64,000 nucleotides of DNA, from NCBI RefSeq assembly GCF_013387485.1, contig NZ_JABBXB010000002.1, positions 62,001 to 126,000 of the forward strand, in the 5' to 3' direction. The notes under the pieces were generated by a model that was not told the DNA's origin, did no database searches, and saw only the letters and a list, made by a program, of their open reading frames with translations. Position numbers and translations under genes: made by a program. Below, piece after piece: positions 8,777 through 17,111 of the stretch (the stretch's first letter is position 1; each line of letters starts with the position of its first letter). Source of the stretch: Stenotrophomonas sp. SAM-B. Its GTDB lineage: Bacteria; Pseudomonadota; Gammaproteobacteria; Xanthomonadales; Xanthomonadaceae.

Positions 8777-9292
8777 TCAAGGCACGGCTGGCCCAAACGC
8801 GTCATGTTCCACCAGATCCAATAGGATCTTGGCCACGTCCAGGGCGGCGCGGCCCCATTCGTTGTCATCGCCGTCGAATGGCTGATCACCCGGCTCTTCC
8901 TTGCCGCCGTGAAAGAGGTTGTTGCGCACGCGTCGGGCTGCCTCTACCAGGGCAATGGCATCCGACGGATAGTGGTCGGGCGGGTCCAAGGGACGCTCGT
9001 GGAAACGCGCCCGCCGCAGGCCGTCCACCTCCACGACTACTTGGACCTTGGGCCGGTCGCGCTCCTCGGCAAGAATCTTGTTCCGGGTTTCGTCCTCCAC
9101 CCGCTCCACGAACGCGGCGGGCGGCAATGCGGAAACAACGGCGTTGACCGCCCGCCAATCCACCATGGCATCGCGTTGCCCTTGGCGGATGAATCGGGGG
9201 CGGTGCTTCAGCTTGGCCTCTAGACGGCCAAAGATGCGAAGCAGAGGAAAGGCGATGTGGTCGGACACCGGCATGCCGGCATCGTAACCCAT
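8777..9292 (-). CDS. HEPN-like protein with RxxxxH motif
   Basis: 171 aa from the ATG at 9292, with GGTGGAAAG just upstream; an in-frame start 14 codons earlier lacks support. The C-terminal part carries R123-NNLF-H128 within VEAARRVRNNLFHGG, the R-x4-6-H signature of HEPN RNases, followed by a helix ending in LDVAKILLDLVEH. HEPN proteins are common toxin or effector RNases in phage defence. No MNT-type antitoxin neighbour is seen. The HEPN assignment rests on this motif and the all-helical character, so activity is an inference. Confidence 0.6.
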   Translation of the reverse strand: MGYDAGMPVSDHIAFPLLRIFGRLEAKLKHRPRFIRQGQRDAMVDWRAVNAVVSALPPAAFVERVEDETRNKILAEERDRPKVQVVVEVDGLRRARFHERPLDPPDHYPSDAIALVEAARRVRNNLFHGGKEEPGDQPFDGDDNEWGRAALDVAKILLDLVEHDAFGPAVP

Positions 9293-9388
9293 CTTTCCAC
9301 CACTAAATCGCCATGTGCAACCCTGTATGTCCAAAAAATAGTTTAACGTGTCGAGGCCGCGTACTTCGGCGGCCTACAGGGGACGCAT

Positions 9389-9685
9389 ATGCAAAGGAAG
9401 AGCATGTGGTTGGCTGGCGCTCTGCTGGCCGTTTGCGGGTCGGCTTGGGCGGGGCAAGGGGAGGTGTGCTTGGCAGATAGCCAGAACACACCTGCTGGCA
9501 TCATGAAGCCTTTTGAGGACGCCACCGTGTTCCGCTGCAAGACGACCGGAGCGGTGACCGTCGCGCAGCTCTACGCGAACGGTTGGCGGGTGATCTCCGT
9601 GTTTCCGCAAAGCTCGCTCGATCCATCCAAGCCGGGTATGGCGAGCGTGGTGTGGACCATTGTGGCTGAAAAGGACGCGCGCTGA
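9389..9685 (+). CDS. Small secreted protein of unknown function
   Basis: 98 aa with a clear signal peptide (MQRKSMWLAGALLAVCGSAWA, cleavage after AWA). The mature part has two cysteines (VCLAD, FRCKTT) that could form a disulfide, and a C-terminal beta-rich segment VVWTIVAEKD. No recognised domain. It precedes the C39-like gene on the same strand with a 32-nt gap, so the two may be co-transcribed. Confidence 0.6.
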   Translation: MQRKSMWLAGALLAVCGSAWAGQGEVCLADSQNTPAGIMKPFEDATVFRCKTTGAVTVAQLYANGWRVISVFPQSSLDPSKPGMASVVWTIVAEKDAR

Positions 9686-9717
9686 CTTCGGGTTGTTCCC
9701 TTAAGGACTCAACGGAC

Positions 9718-10131
9718 ATGCATCAATACCAAGAGGTGTCCCAGGAAGATCCGTGGGGCTGCGCAGCCGCTTGCGTGGCCTCCCTCATGGGCGTCCCCTA
9801 TGCGCGAGCAAAGAGATGGTTGGAGAAGGAAAAGGGGCGGCCAGTATCGGAAGAGCCCAGTGGATTTGAAATCGATGAGATAGTTAATGCTCTCTTCAAG
9901 AGGGGAGTGAAGCTAGTTGCTGACTGGAATCCCACCGTGCCGCTTCCAGATGGCGCCATTTTGTGCATCCACAGCAGGGTGCGCTACCGCGACTATCATT
10001 ACCTCCTCAAGGCTCCGTGGGGCTATATGGACCCCTGGTTTGACTTGAAGGAAAGCCCGATGGTCGGCAAGGTGCGTGCCTCCCTGCCGAAGGGAACGAA
10101 GATCTACGTGGCACTTGTGCCGGCTCTTTGA
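9718..10131 (+). CDS. C39-like papain-fold cysteine peptidase domain protein
   Basis: 137 aa. The N-terminus EDPWGCAAACVASLMGVPY is the nucleophile-Cys helix of C39-like peptidases (Gln/Asp, then Gly-Cys). A histidine lies in DYHYLLKAPWG and an aspartate follows in YMDPWFDL, completing a plausible Cys-His-Asp triad. C39 peptidases usually trim double-glycine leaders while fused to an ABC exporter; here there is no transporter domain or neighbour and no signal peptide, so this is a free cytosolic domain. Function may be processing of a partner protein. Confidence 0.65.
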   Translation: MHQYQEVSQEDPWGCAAACVASLMGVPYARAKRWLEKEKGRPVSEEPSGFEIDEIVNALFKRGVKLVADWNPTVPLPDGAILCIHSRVRYRDYHYLLKAPWGYMDPWFDLKESPMVGKVRASLPKGTKIYVALVPAL

Positions 10132-10236
10132 CCCGTTGTTCGCTCAAGGAGCGAGAGGCGTCGAGAGCTGGTGCTTAGGATGGAAGACTTCAGGGGGATG
10201 GGCTATAACCTTTGAATTCCCTAAAGGAGCCCTCTC

Positions 10237-10743
10237 TTGGCCCTGACCACCCTGAAATCCCTCAACGCCGAAATCAAACAGCTCGAAGCCCAGAAGAAGC
10301 TGGTCGAGAAGCGCGACGGCGAGGTGCCCAAAGCCCTGGCGGTCCTGCAGAAGTATGCGAAGGTCCTCAGTCCGGCCCAGCGGCGGCAGGTGGCCAAGCT
10401 CATCGGGGAGACGATCGACGCCAAGCCGGCGCGTGCCGCCGAGGCTGCCCCGGGACCCCGAAAGGGCCGCAAGCTGGGCAAGGTCGCGCCGAAGTATCGC
10501 CTCCCAACCGGTGAGACCTGGGCCGGTCGGGGATTGGCCCCCAAAGCCTTCACCGCATGGGCCAAGTCCGCCGAGGGCAAGGCGTGGGCTCAGGCCAACC
10601 CCGGGGCGAAGTTCCCGCTGGCCGGTGGCACGGTGAAGAAGGCACCCGCCAAGGCGGCCAAGAAGACGGGCAAGCCGGTGAAGAAGGCTGCCCGAAAGGC
10701 TGCCAAGAAAGCCGTCGCAAGGAAGGCGAGCAAGAAGGCCTGA
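10237..10743 (+). CDS. H-NS-family protein with histone H1-like lysine/alanine tail
   Basis: 168 aa from a TTG start with AAAGGAG 7 nt upstream. The N-terminal coiled coil (SLNAEIKQLEAQKKLVEKR) is the oligomerisation part. KYRLPTGETWAGRGLAPK at about residues 88-105 is the H-NS DNA-binding motif (KYR..TG..W.GRGRxP). The C-terminal 45 residues are repeats of AKKA/ARKA type, like histone H1. H-NS proteins silence AT-rich foreign DNA; one encoded on the island could silence or protect its own cargo. The next gene follows after 2 nt. Confidence 0.85.
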   Translation: MALTTLKSLNAEIKQLEAQKKLVEKRDGEVPKALAVLQKYAKVLSPAQRRQVAKLIGETIDAKPARAAEAAPGPRKGRKLGKVAPKYRLPTGETWAGRGLAPKAFTAWAKSAEGKAWAQANPGAKFPLAGGTVKKAPAKAAKKTGKPVKKAARKAAKKAVARKASKKA

Positions 10744-10745
10744 TC

Positions 10746-11153
10746 ATGCGCGGCCTGTTCTCCAAGAAGAAGAGCCGGCTATCGCCACAAGGCAAGGCCA
10801 TTGCGGCCGCCCATGCACTCTTGGACACCATGGAGGGGCGTCTTGACGAAAAGGCGGCCGGGCGCTGGTTGCGAGAAGAAGTCGGGCTTCAGTGGTCCAT
10901 GCTGACCTGCGTGCAATACCTTTCCGGAAAGGAAGCCCTCGGGGTGCTAAAGGCGCTGCCAAACGACTGGTGGGAGCGCGGTCGCACCAAGCAGTACCTC
11001 CAAGGCGCCTCCATTCTGGCCGCCCATGCCGTTGCAAACATGCGGCAAGACGGGAGAATGCTGTGCGCCAGCGACTTTGCTCACGAGCTCAAAGGCAAAA
11101 CCGTGGAGCAGTGGCTGGCTGAGAAATCTGACGCGGTCCGGGAAGAAGTCTGA
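10746..11153 (+). CDS. Unknown protein co-transcribed with the H-NS-like gene
   Basis: 135 aa, ATG 2 nt after the H-NS-like stop, with GAAGG upstream. A basic N-terminus (RGLFSKKKSRLS) is followed by a predicted helical, soluble body with tryptophans (GRWLREEVGLQW, NDWWERGRTK). No family recognised. Close spacing suggests it is made together with the nucleoid protein. Confidence 0.6.
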   Translation: MRGLFSKKKSRLSPQGKAIAAAHALLDTMEGRLDEKAAGRWLREEVGLQWSMLTCVQYLSGKEALGVLKALPNDWWERGRTKQYLQGASILAAHAVANMRQDGRMLCASDFAHELKGKTVEQWLAEKSDAVREEV

Positions 11154-11391
11154 CATCCGACACCCATGGCCCCCGATGGCGGCCCGTAAGGCTTTCGTAA
11201 CCATGGGGTGCCGTCCAGGCCATCTCACCCGGAAACGGGAGACGGGGGCGAGGATCCCCACTCAAAGGCCGACGACCGGAGCCCCCACAAAGGGCTTTGT
11301 TTCACCAGTGTGTCGGCCGGTTCGTTTGGGAGGTGCTGCAGGGCGCAGGTCGCGTCGGCGTCTTCGGATCATGCTTCGCTGAGCCTTGGAT

Positions 11392-12621
11392 CTATTGCAG
11401 CGAGTGGCGGGTCTTGCATGCCGTCGCGTGCTCGGCCAAGTGAGCCGGGTTGGGGTGATCCCCTTTGGACACCGGCAGACGAAGCGGCCGGCCTTGAAGA
11501 GAAGCGTAGTCGGTGGCCAAGAGAGCCGGAGCGAGAGCCACGGTGTTCTCGGCCGTGATCCAAAGCAGTTGGCAATCGAACAGGGTGTGGAGATCGGCAC
11601 GAAGGAGTAGGCCGTTGTCCATGCGGTTGGTGTGTTCTCCCCTGTAGGGCAGCACGTGCGCCGCTTCCAGCACCTGCAGGGCAGAGCACCCCGTGATGGC
11701 GCATTGGCGATCGTAGGCGTCAAGCAGGCGGGCGCGAAACAAGGGTTGGCCGCGGCGTTGCGCAACGCCGCGCATGGACCACACCCGGGCGTCGTGCTCA
11801 TTGTCGATCGGAGGTGCATGCTCGAACGCGTCGGCCTGGCCTTGCGCTTCCGCACGCGTTTGCTCGTCCTGGAGCAAGGGCACGGCCACCCATTTCCCAT
11901 CGTCGCCTTTCCGGAGATCCAGATGGCCGTGGACGGCTGGGTTGAACCGCACATAGCGGGCCCGCTTGGGAGGACCGGCGTCCAAGATTTTGAACAACCG
12001 GTCGTGGGGGTGGCCCTGGTCGGTGCGCCAGTCGGATCGGTCGCGGTTGTAGTGGGGGCGGCTCGGGGAGTTGACCGTCAGGTGCTCCAGGTTGGCCCGC
12101 ACGTCGGCGATGGGGTCTGAGGGGAAGTGGGTCTCGATCCATTCGCCCACCTCAGCCAGCGTTCCGCCCCCCATCGCTTCCACCGCTTCGGCAACCCGCC
12201 AATACTTCGCCCCTGCGGGGGGAGTGGCCGTCTCGCCGACGTGGTCGAACGCTAGCATGAAATGGTCACCGTCCAGCAGCTCCACATGGCCAACCCAGTC
12301 GGGGCGTGCCTTGAACGTGTTGCGCGGGGCCTTGTCTGGATTCCGTTCGCGCTCGGCGCGGTTGTTTTGGGTCGCGACCACGGCCCGCAAGCGCAACCCT
12401 TCGCGGTAGGCCACGTCCAGGTGCTCCTTGAGCAAGTTCTTGCCCCCGCCATTCCACCGCGCGAGCGAATCATCGTAGAACCACCGTCCGTCGCGCGCGA
12501 CGATCTTGTGTTGCCAGAGGCTCACCACCACCTCTCGCGGATCAGCGGTGACCGCGGAAACCGCCCACGCACGATTGACCAGTTGGGCGCCGTAGCTCTG
12601 AAACTCCCGTTCGATACCCAT
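11392..12621 (-). CDS. HNH endonuclease (HNH_2 type)
   Basis: 409 aa from the ATG at 12621, which has GGGGGAG upstream; the frame extends 41 codons further without support. The C-terminal domain YDRQCAITGCSALQVLEAAH then NRMDNGLLLRADLHTLFD contains the HNH histidines and asparagines and the paired C..C of the beta-beta-alpha metal fold, as in HNH_2 restriction-type nucleases. The N-terminal 270 residues are a separate, unrecognised domain that may read modified or foreign DNA. A second protein with the same C-terminal domain but a different N-terminus lies at 20285-21337. Confidence 0.8.
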   Translation of the reverse strand: MGIEREFQSYGAQLVNRAWAVSAVTADPREVVVSLWQHKIVARDGRWFYDDSLARWNGGGKNLLKEHLDVAYREGLRLRAVVATQNNRAERERNPDKAPRNTFKARPDWVGHVELLDGDHFMLAFDHVGETATPPAGAKYWRVAEAVEAMGGGTLAEVGEWIETHFPSDPIADVRANLEHLTVNSPSRPHYNRDRSDWRTDQGHPHDRLFKILDAGPPKRARYVRFNPAVHGHLDLRKGDDGKWVAVPLLQDEQTRAEAQGQADAFEHAPPIDNEHDARVWSMRGVAQRRGQPLFRARLLDAYDRQCAITGCSALQVLEAAHVLPYRGEHTNRMDNGLLLRADLHTLFDCQLLWITAENTVALAPALLATDYASLQGRPLRLPVSKGDHPNPAHLAEHATACKTRHSLQ

Positions 12622-12949
12622 GTGCTCCCCCCTTATGTGACGCAAGTATCGCAATGTGCCGTAGCGTCTTCCAGCGGCGACGCCGGGCTCACCGACACCG
12701 AGCTGGGGCCCAAAGAGGCTGCCCTCACGTTCGGCGAAGACCACGATCTGGACCGCGTCGATCGCGGCTGGTTCACCTGAAGGGACATTAAGCTCCTTCG
12801 TTTCACTTCCTAAAAACCGGGCTTTTCTCCCGGTTCTTGTCTTTAGTCAAAGCGATCCCCTTGCGGATTTTTCGTGCAGGAGTATCCCAAACGTATGACG
12901 TTCGCGATGCGTGCGTCTGACACAGATCAACGATACGAAAGGGGGAAAC
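12622..12949. other. Divergent promoter region between HNH gene and RHH gene
   Basis: 328 bp without a convincing gene. It should contain the promoter of the leftward HNH gene and of the rightward RHH gene, and it holds a terminator-like hairpin at 12815-12835. Confidence 0.5.
12815..12835 (-). terminator. Terminator-like hairpin
   Basis: AACCGGG and CCCGGTT pair across a 7-nt loop. On the minus strand the stem is followed by a run of T, on the plus strand by TTCTTGTCTTT. It could stop leftward read-through from the UDG-like gene before the HNH promoter. Confidence 0.45.
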
Positions 12950-13204
12950 ATGTTCATTGGATTCAGACTGACGAAGCGGCTTGGCGTTGGCGTGGGTGCT
13001 CACCTTGGCGAGGTTGTCTTCATGAGCCGGCCACCCTACGTGCAGATGGCCGTTCGCGTGCCACGGGAGCTGAAAGACTGGCTTGAGCAGGTGGCAGCCC
13101 GGGAGGGGCTAGACGCCAGCGAACTAACGCGCCTGTTGCTTCACGAAGGCTTGGCGCGCCGTGCGGCGATCAATGGGCAGGGGTCTTCACGATCCGGTGG
13201 TTGA
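12950..13204 (+). CDS. Small ribbon-helix-helix (CopG/Arc-like) protein
   Basis: 84 aa from the ATG at 12950, with AAAGGGGGAAAC directly upstream. The C-terminal part VQMAVRVPRELKDWLEQVAAREGLDASELTRLLLHEGLARR has the beta strand, two helices and turn of an RHH DNA-binding domain. The first 25 residues (FIGFRLTKRLGVGVG) are hydrophobic and unusual for an RHH protein. It overlaps the 3' end of the convergent UDG-like gene by 35 nt. It may regulate itself or neighbouring genes. Confidence 0.65.
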   Translation: MFIGFRLTKRLGVGVGAHLGEVVFMSRPPYVQMAVRVPRELKDWLEQVAAREGLDASELTRLLLHEGLARRAAINGQGSSRSGG

Positions 13205-14258
13205 GCAGCGGCCGAACAAAGTTGGCCGGCGTGGACTTGTCCAACGGTTGGGCGCGCACCTGGCATTGCCCACTCTCGCACAAGCGCAACAACTCCACTT
13301 CGTCGTAGATTTCGCGCTGACCATCTTTGGTGTTGCCCATCTTGGCCACCCGGAACGCCACGTTTCCCGTGTCTCGGTCCCTCATCCGCACCGGGACGAT
13401 CACCCTTCCATCGTGGCGAACCAGGTGGAAGGCTCGGGCAAAACGGTCGTCGTTGGACGCCTTGGCTGGCGAAATCGGCACTGGCGGCGTGGACGGCTGG
13501 ATCAGTTGCGGTGCCAGGCAAGGCGCGGGTGGCAGGTGCTGCGCTGGGGCCTTGTGGCCCAGCGCTTGGAGCGCCAGTTGTTTCTTGCGGCCGGGTTCGG
13601 TGGCGGCGTCACCGTAGATCCATGCTTGAAAAGTGCCGTTGGCTGGGCTGGGGTGCGAGGCAAACACCCACGTCCGGCCCTGGGCGCGAAAGGCTACGTC
13701 GTTGAGGTCTTGGAAGTCGATGAACTGTTGGCGCATGAGCGCCTTGACCCCCTTCACGTAGGCATCGGTGGTCCCCAGCAAGACCACGCGCTCCACACTG
13801 TCAGGAAGCGGATCCAAGTGGCGTGCCACGCATGTTTTCATGGCTTCCAAGGGCAATGACGAACGCATGGCCTTGGGCATGATGGTGCCACTGCTGACCA
13901 GCTTGGCTTTCTCCATCACCGACAACCCACAGCGCACCAAGGAGGCGGCGCCCATGTGGTGGCTCTCGGCGGTCAGGGCGTCGTCGATCGTCTGCCCACC
14001 CAGATCAATCCCGAGCTCGTGCAGCACGGCCGCCAGGCGAGGGCGCATAGCACCTGCGAAGGCGACCCCGTCAAAGCTCCCATGTTGGGCGGCTGCAATT
14101 TGAGTGGCCCCCTTGGAAAAGCCCAAGACCAAGGTTTTAGGGGCGCTGGTTCCCCAGTAGCCGGGATTGGCACGGAGGTGCCAGTCCCCCTCCACGCGCA
14201 CATCAAACCCTGGTGCATGGCATGCGCGGCACGCCTGCCAGCCGTGGTGAGTTGTCAT
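13170..14258 (-). CDS. Uracil-DNA glycosylase-superfamily-like protein with N-terminal Cys motif
   Basis: 362 aa. Residues about 35-235 have the UDG superfamily layout: KTLVLGFSKGATQ near the start, a central VERVVLLGTT strand, and FASHPSPANG as the HPSP motif of the active site. Before it is CRACHAPGF, a possible half metal site, and after it a proline-rich linker and a separate C-terminal domain of about 90 residues. UDG-fold enzymes remove altered bases; some are known in phage defence (Brig1 excises glucosylated hydroxymethylcytosine). It lies back to back with a second UDG-like gene, sharing a promoter region with a tandem repeat. Substrate unknown. Confidence 0.65.
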   Translation of the reverse strand: MTTHHGWQACRACHAPGFDVRVEGDWHLRANPGYWGTSAPKTLVLGFSKGATQIAAAQHGSFDGVAFAGAMRPRLAAVLHELGIDLGGQTIDDALTAESHHMGAASLVRCGLSVMEKAKLVSSGTIMPKAMRSSLPLEAMKTCVARHLDPLPDSVERVVLLGTTDAYVKGVKALMRQQFIDFQDLNDVAFRAQGRTWVFASHPSPANGTFQAWIYGDAATEPGRKKQLALQALGHKAPAQHLPPAPCLAPQLIQPSTPPVPISPAKASNDDRFARAFHLVRHDGRVIVPVRMRDRDTGNVAFRVAKMGNTKDGQREIYDEVELLRLCESGQCQVRAQPLDKSTPANFVRPLLNHRIVKTPAH

Positions 14259-14350
14259 GGGAGCCCCTGCATGGTCTTAGAAGGCCCATACAGTTAAAGC
14301 ACGTGCGAAGGGTATGCAAGAGCTTTTTGTCGGCTAAATGTGGCGGAAAA

Positions 14351-14380
14351 ATGGGATGGCATGGGATGGCATGGGATGGC
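14351..14380. repeat. Three perfect 10-bp tandem repeats in the divergent promoter region
   Basis: ATGGGATGGC occurs three times head to tail between the two divergent UDG-like genes, followed by a shortened, altered copy. The 10-bp period matches one helical turn, so it could present repeated sites on one DNA face. Confidence 0.8.
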
Positions 14381-14443
14381 GTGCAATAGTGCGTGGCAGG
14401 ACGGTGTGGAGTAGCCTGACACCATCATACGAAGGTCAATGGC

Positions 14444-15145
14444 ATGGATGTTCCGGCTGAGTTGAACATGGAAGCGTGGCCGGCTGAGGTGGCCTTCGTG
14501 CCCTACGTCGGCCGCGGCTACTGGAAGGGATTTGAAGGGCGCAGCGTCTTGCTACTGGGCGAGTCCCACTACCGGGAGGCTGGGTGGACCGACGACCCCG
14601 TCATCACTCGTCCTTTCACTCGCGAAACATTTGGGGACATGCAGACTTGCGAGAGAAAAGGCGGTGGCAAGTTCTTTGATGAGCTGGATCGCCTACTGAC
14701 AGGCCAAAGTATCCCAAGTCTCGTGGATGCCGCTCAAGCTTGGCGGCAGGTGGCATTTTGCAACTTGTCCCAGCGCTTTTCCGGCACGAGAGCTGGACAC
14801 CGTCCGTCTGGAACCGACTTCAACCAAGGGGGGCGCGTGCTGGTAGAGGTGGTCCTACCAATTCTCCAGCCAGACGTGATACTCGTTCTCGGGCGCACCG
14901 CTTGGCGAAGATTCGATCACGGGAAGCCGTCGGACCAGCCAAGCTTCCATGCGAGCCATGCCAGCTCCGAGGGCAGGAGGCGGCGCTATCTGGAGGAGCG
15001 CCACGTATGGTCTCTCGATTACGGCAACGGATGGGCGTGGATGACTTGGGTCTACCATCCATCTTGGAACGTAGATCGCTGGGAAGATCGTGCCGCAGCT
15101 CTGAGGCATCTTTTGAAATCCGCGAGTGAAAGGCAAAGGACATGA
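14444..15145 (+). CDS. Uracil-DNA glycosylase-like protein
   Basis: 233 aa. VPYVGRGYWKGFEGRSVLLLGESHY near the N-terminus, VAFCNLSQ and ILQPDVILVLGRTAW in the middle, and WVYHPSW near residue 206 follow the UDG superfamily order (motif A glycine region, central strand, HPS active-site loop). No iron-sulfur cysteines are seen, unlike family 4/5 enzymes. The stop overlaps the ATG of the DUF6988-like gene by 4 nt, so the two proteins are made together. It may act on modified bases of invading DNA, which is an inference. Confidence 0.65.
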   Translation: MDVPAELNMEAWPAEVAFVPYVGRGYWKGFEGRSVLLLGESHYREAGWTDDPVITRPFTRETFGDMQTCERKGGGKFFDELDRLLTGQSIPSLVDAAQAWRQVAFCNLSQRFSGTRAGHRPSGTDFNQGGRVLVEVVLPILQPDVILVLGRTAWRRFDHGKPSDQPSFHASHASSEGRRRRYLEERHVWSLDYGNGWAWMTWVYHPSWNVDRWEDRAAALRHLLKSASERQRT

Positions 15146-15930
15146 CGCACAATTCGTTGAAGGGTGCGATCCGCGATGCGCTGGACGCGCGCGCTGCCAA
15201 GCGCCATCCCACAGCTTTAGACATTGCACGGGAGGCCAGAGAGGCCAAAGCGAGCCTGGAATTGAACATGTCCTGCATGGCCCGTATCACTGTTCCTGCC
15301 GACAGCGAGCGCCACCGGGTGACCTTCCAGCTGTTGAGGGCGTCGATGGACTACGGCCGGGCGTTGCTGTTCCTCCTGGAGACCCATCCCATCGATCTTC
15401 CTGCGGTGGCCTTGGCGATGCACCGCTCCCAGATTGAGCAGTTCCTGCGGGCGGTGTTTGTCCAGTTTCTCGCCGACGACGAACAGCTGAAGGACTTTCT
15501 CCAGGAAGATCGCGGCCCTCGAAAGAAGAACGAGAAAGGAAAGTGGGTGGCTATTGCCCTCAAAGACCTGGCCGGTGACGTGGAGCAGGCCATTGCACGG
15601 ATCGGGCACGACGATGAGCCTCAGAAGCTGGCTCGGACGGTGACCAATTCGTGGGACCCTCTTTGCGGACTGGTCCATGGCGGGAAAGCCATTCGGGTGA
15701 TGTATCAAGACCCCAACGGGCAGATCGGGGCACATGTGCCAGCGGCCATTTTGTTTCAGACCACCGTCAACGCGGTGGCCACCACCAACTTGTGCGTCAT
15801 TGCAGCACTGACCGCGGTTGGGGTTGGGGCCTTTGAGGAAAGCTCCGTTGTTGAGCAGTGTGCCAGCGGGATGTTGCACTACATGCAACAGAGGAAAGCT
15901 CGCATGGAAGAGCTGGTCTGGCCGCCGTAA
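15142..15930 (+). CDS. DUF6988-like helical protein, coupled to UDG-like gene
   Basis: 262 aa. LRASMDYGRALLFLLETHP, ALAMHRSQIEQFLRAVFVQF and SWDPLCGLVHGGKAI are features I associate with DUF6988 proteins, a helical family of unknown activity found in defence contexts. No signal peptide. ATGA overlap with the UDG-like gene implies co-translation and probably a complex or a two-step system. The LVHGG segment resembles the histidine-glycine turn of HEPN-like folds, but no clear R-x4-6-H motif is present. Confidence 0.6.
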   Translation: MTHNSLKGAIRDALDARAAKRHPTALDIAREAREAKASLELNMSCMARITVPADSERHRVTFQLLRASMDYGRALLFLLETHPIDLPAVALAMHRSQIEQFLRAVFVQFLADDEQLKDFLQEDRGPRKKNEKGKWVAIALKDLAGDVEQAIARIGHDDEPQKLARTVTNSWDPLCGLVHGGKAIRVMYQDPNGQIGAHVPAAILFQTTVNAVATTNLCVIAALTAVGVGAFEESSVVEQCASGMLHYMQQRKARMEELVWPP

Positions 15931-16187
15931 AGGACCGGACACGCATTGTCGCGCTGCTCTGTACCCCCGCCAACGATCGCTGGCGGGGAGAGTTGCAACC
16001 GGAGGTCTGCGAATCCTCGATTTAGGCGTCACCTTGAAGGCACTGTGTGGGCCCGGGGACGCCCTAGACCCTGTGGTCAGCATCATGCTGCCCAACGAGG
16101 ACTCACGAAAGGGGCGGGGAGACCGGTCCTTGTCGTTTCGCAGTCCAAGCCCTACCGCTACCATGGGTCAACAACCAAGGAGCAGGT

Positions 16188-17111
16188 ATGGGGATGGAAG
16201 AGTTTGACTGGTCAATGGTGGAGTTCGCGCGGACGAAGTGGAGGAGCGAGGTCATTCCGGATGCCCTGCCCATCCTCATCCGATGGGCCCAAGAGGGAGA
16301 GGCCCATTCTTATAGCGACTTGGCTCAAGAGCTCCATGACAACTACGGCCACGACATCAAACCCCGAAAAGATCTTTACGGGACTGTGGCTGGCGGTGTG
16401 GCCCAGGCGCTCCAGTGGTTGAGCGAGCAGTGGCGCAAACCGATCCCACCCTTGCACACGATCGTGGTTAACAAGGCCACGAGGCACCCAGGAGAGGGCG
16501 CCATAACGATTTCGCCGGCTTACTTCGCGGGCAAGAAGCTGGACACGGAAGACAATCGCAGGGTGCACCTTCGTGAGGCCATGGAAGACGTGTTCACTTA
16601 TCAGGACTGGGACAGGGTCGCCCGTGCTCTTGGGGCCACGATGCTTGCCCCGGCGAGCGGACCGGTGGCAGAGGTTTCCTCCAATGCTCCCATTCCCTTG
16701 CCCAAGGTCCAACAGGGCGGTGGTACCGAGAGCGCCGAACACCGAGCGCTTAAACGCTGGGTGGCCAACCATCCGGAGGAGTTCATGGACTACGGCGATT
16801 TCACCGCTGGCACGAACGAGAAGCTCTTGAGTTCTGGCGATCGGTTGGACGCTCACTTCGACAACGGCAAGCATCGCCTGGCGGTGGAAGTTAAAACCAG
16901 CAAGTGCTCGGAAGACGAGCTCCAGCGAGGCGTCTACCAAGCGGTGAAATACCGCGCCATTGTCCGGGCCGAGCAGAAGGCGATCCGCCACGTGCCCAGC
17001 GGAGAGGCGGTGCTGGTGTGCACACGCGCTCCGAACGCGGAAACCCGAGCGCTCATCAAGCGGCTGCAGGTGCGGTTCCAGCAGGTGCCGGCGGAGGCGG
17101 AGCAGGAATGA
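16188..17111 (+). CDS. PD-(D/E)XK-fold nuclease-like protein
   Basis: 307 aa; ATG at 16188 with AAGGAG 8 nt upstream. The N-terminal 150 residues are an unknown domain. The C-terminal part carries ESAEHRALKRWV, then SSGDRLDAHF and LAVEVKTSK: D221 (or D218), E234 and K236 make the PD-(D/E)XK catalytic set used by restriction enzymes, and a long helix with QAVKYRAIV follows, as in that fold. It overlaps the downstream HEPN-like gene by 4 nt. The pair is probably one toxin, restriction or abortive-infection unit. Confidence 0.75.
   Translation: MGMEEFDWSMVEFARTKWRSEVIPDALPILIRWAQEGEAHSYSDLAQELHDNYGHDIKPRKDLYGTVAGGVAQALQWLSEQWRKPIPPLHTIVVNKATRHPGEGAITISPAYFAGKKLDTEDNRRVHLREAMEDVFTYQDWDRVARALGATMLAPASGPVAEVSSNAPIPLPKVQQGGGTESAEHRALKRWVANHPEEFMDYGDFTAGTNEKLLSSGDRLDAHFDNGKHRLAVEVKTSKCSEDELQRGVYQAVKYRAIVRAEQKAIRHVPSGEAVLVCTRAPNAETRALIKRLQVRFQQVPAEAEQE

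Noticed and set aside
14351..14380. CRISPR-like array
   Set aside because: Units are 10 bp and directly adjacent without spacers.
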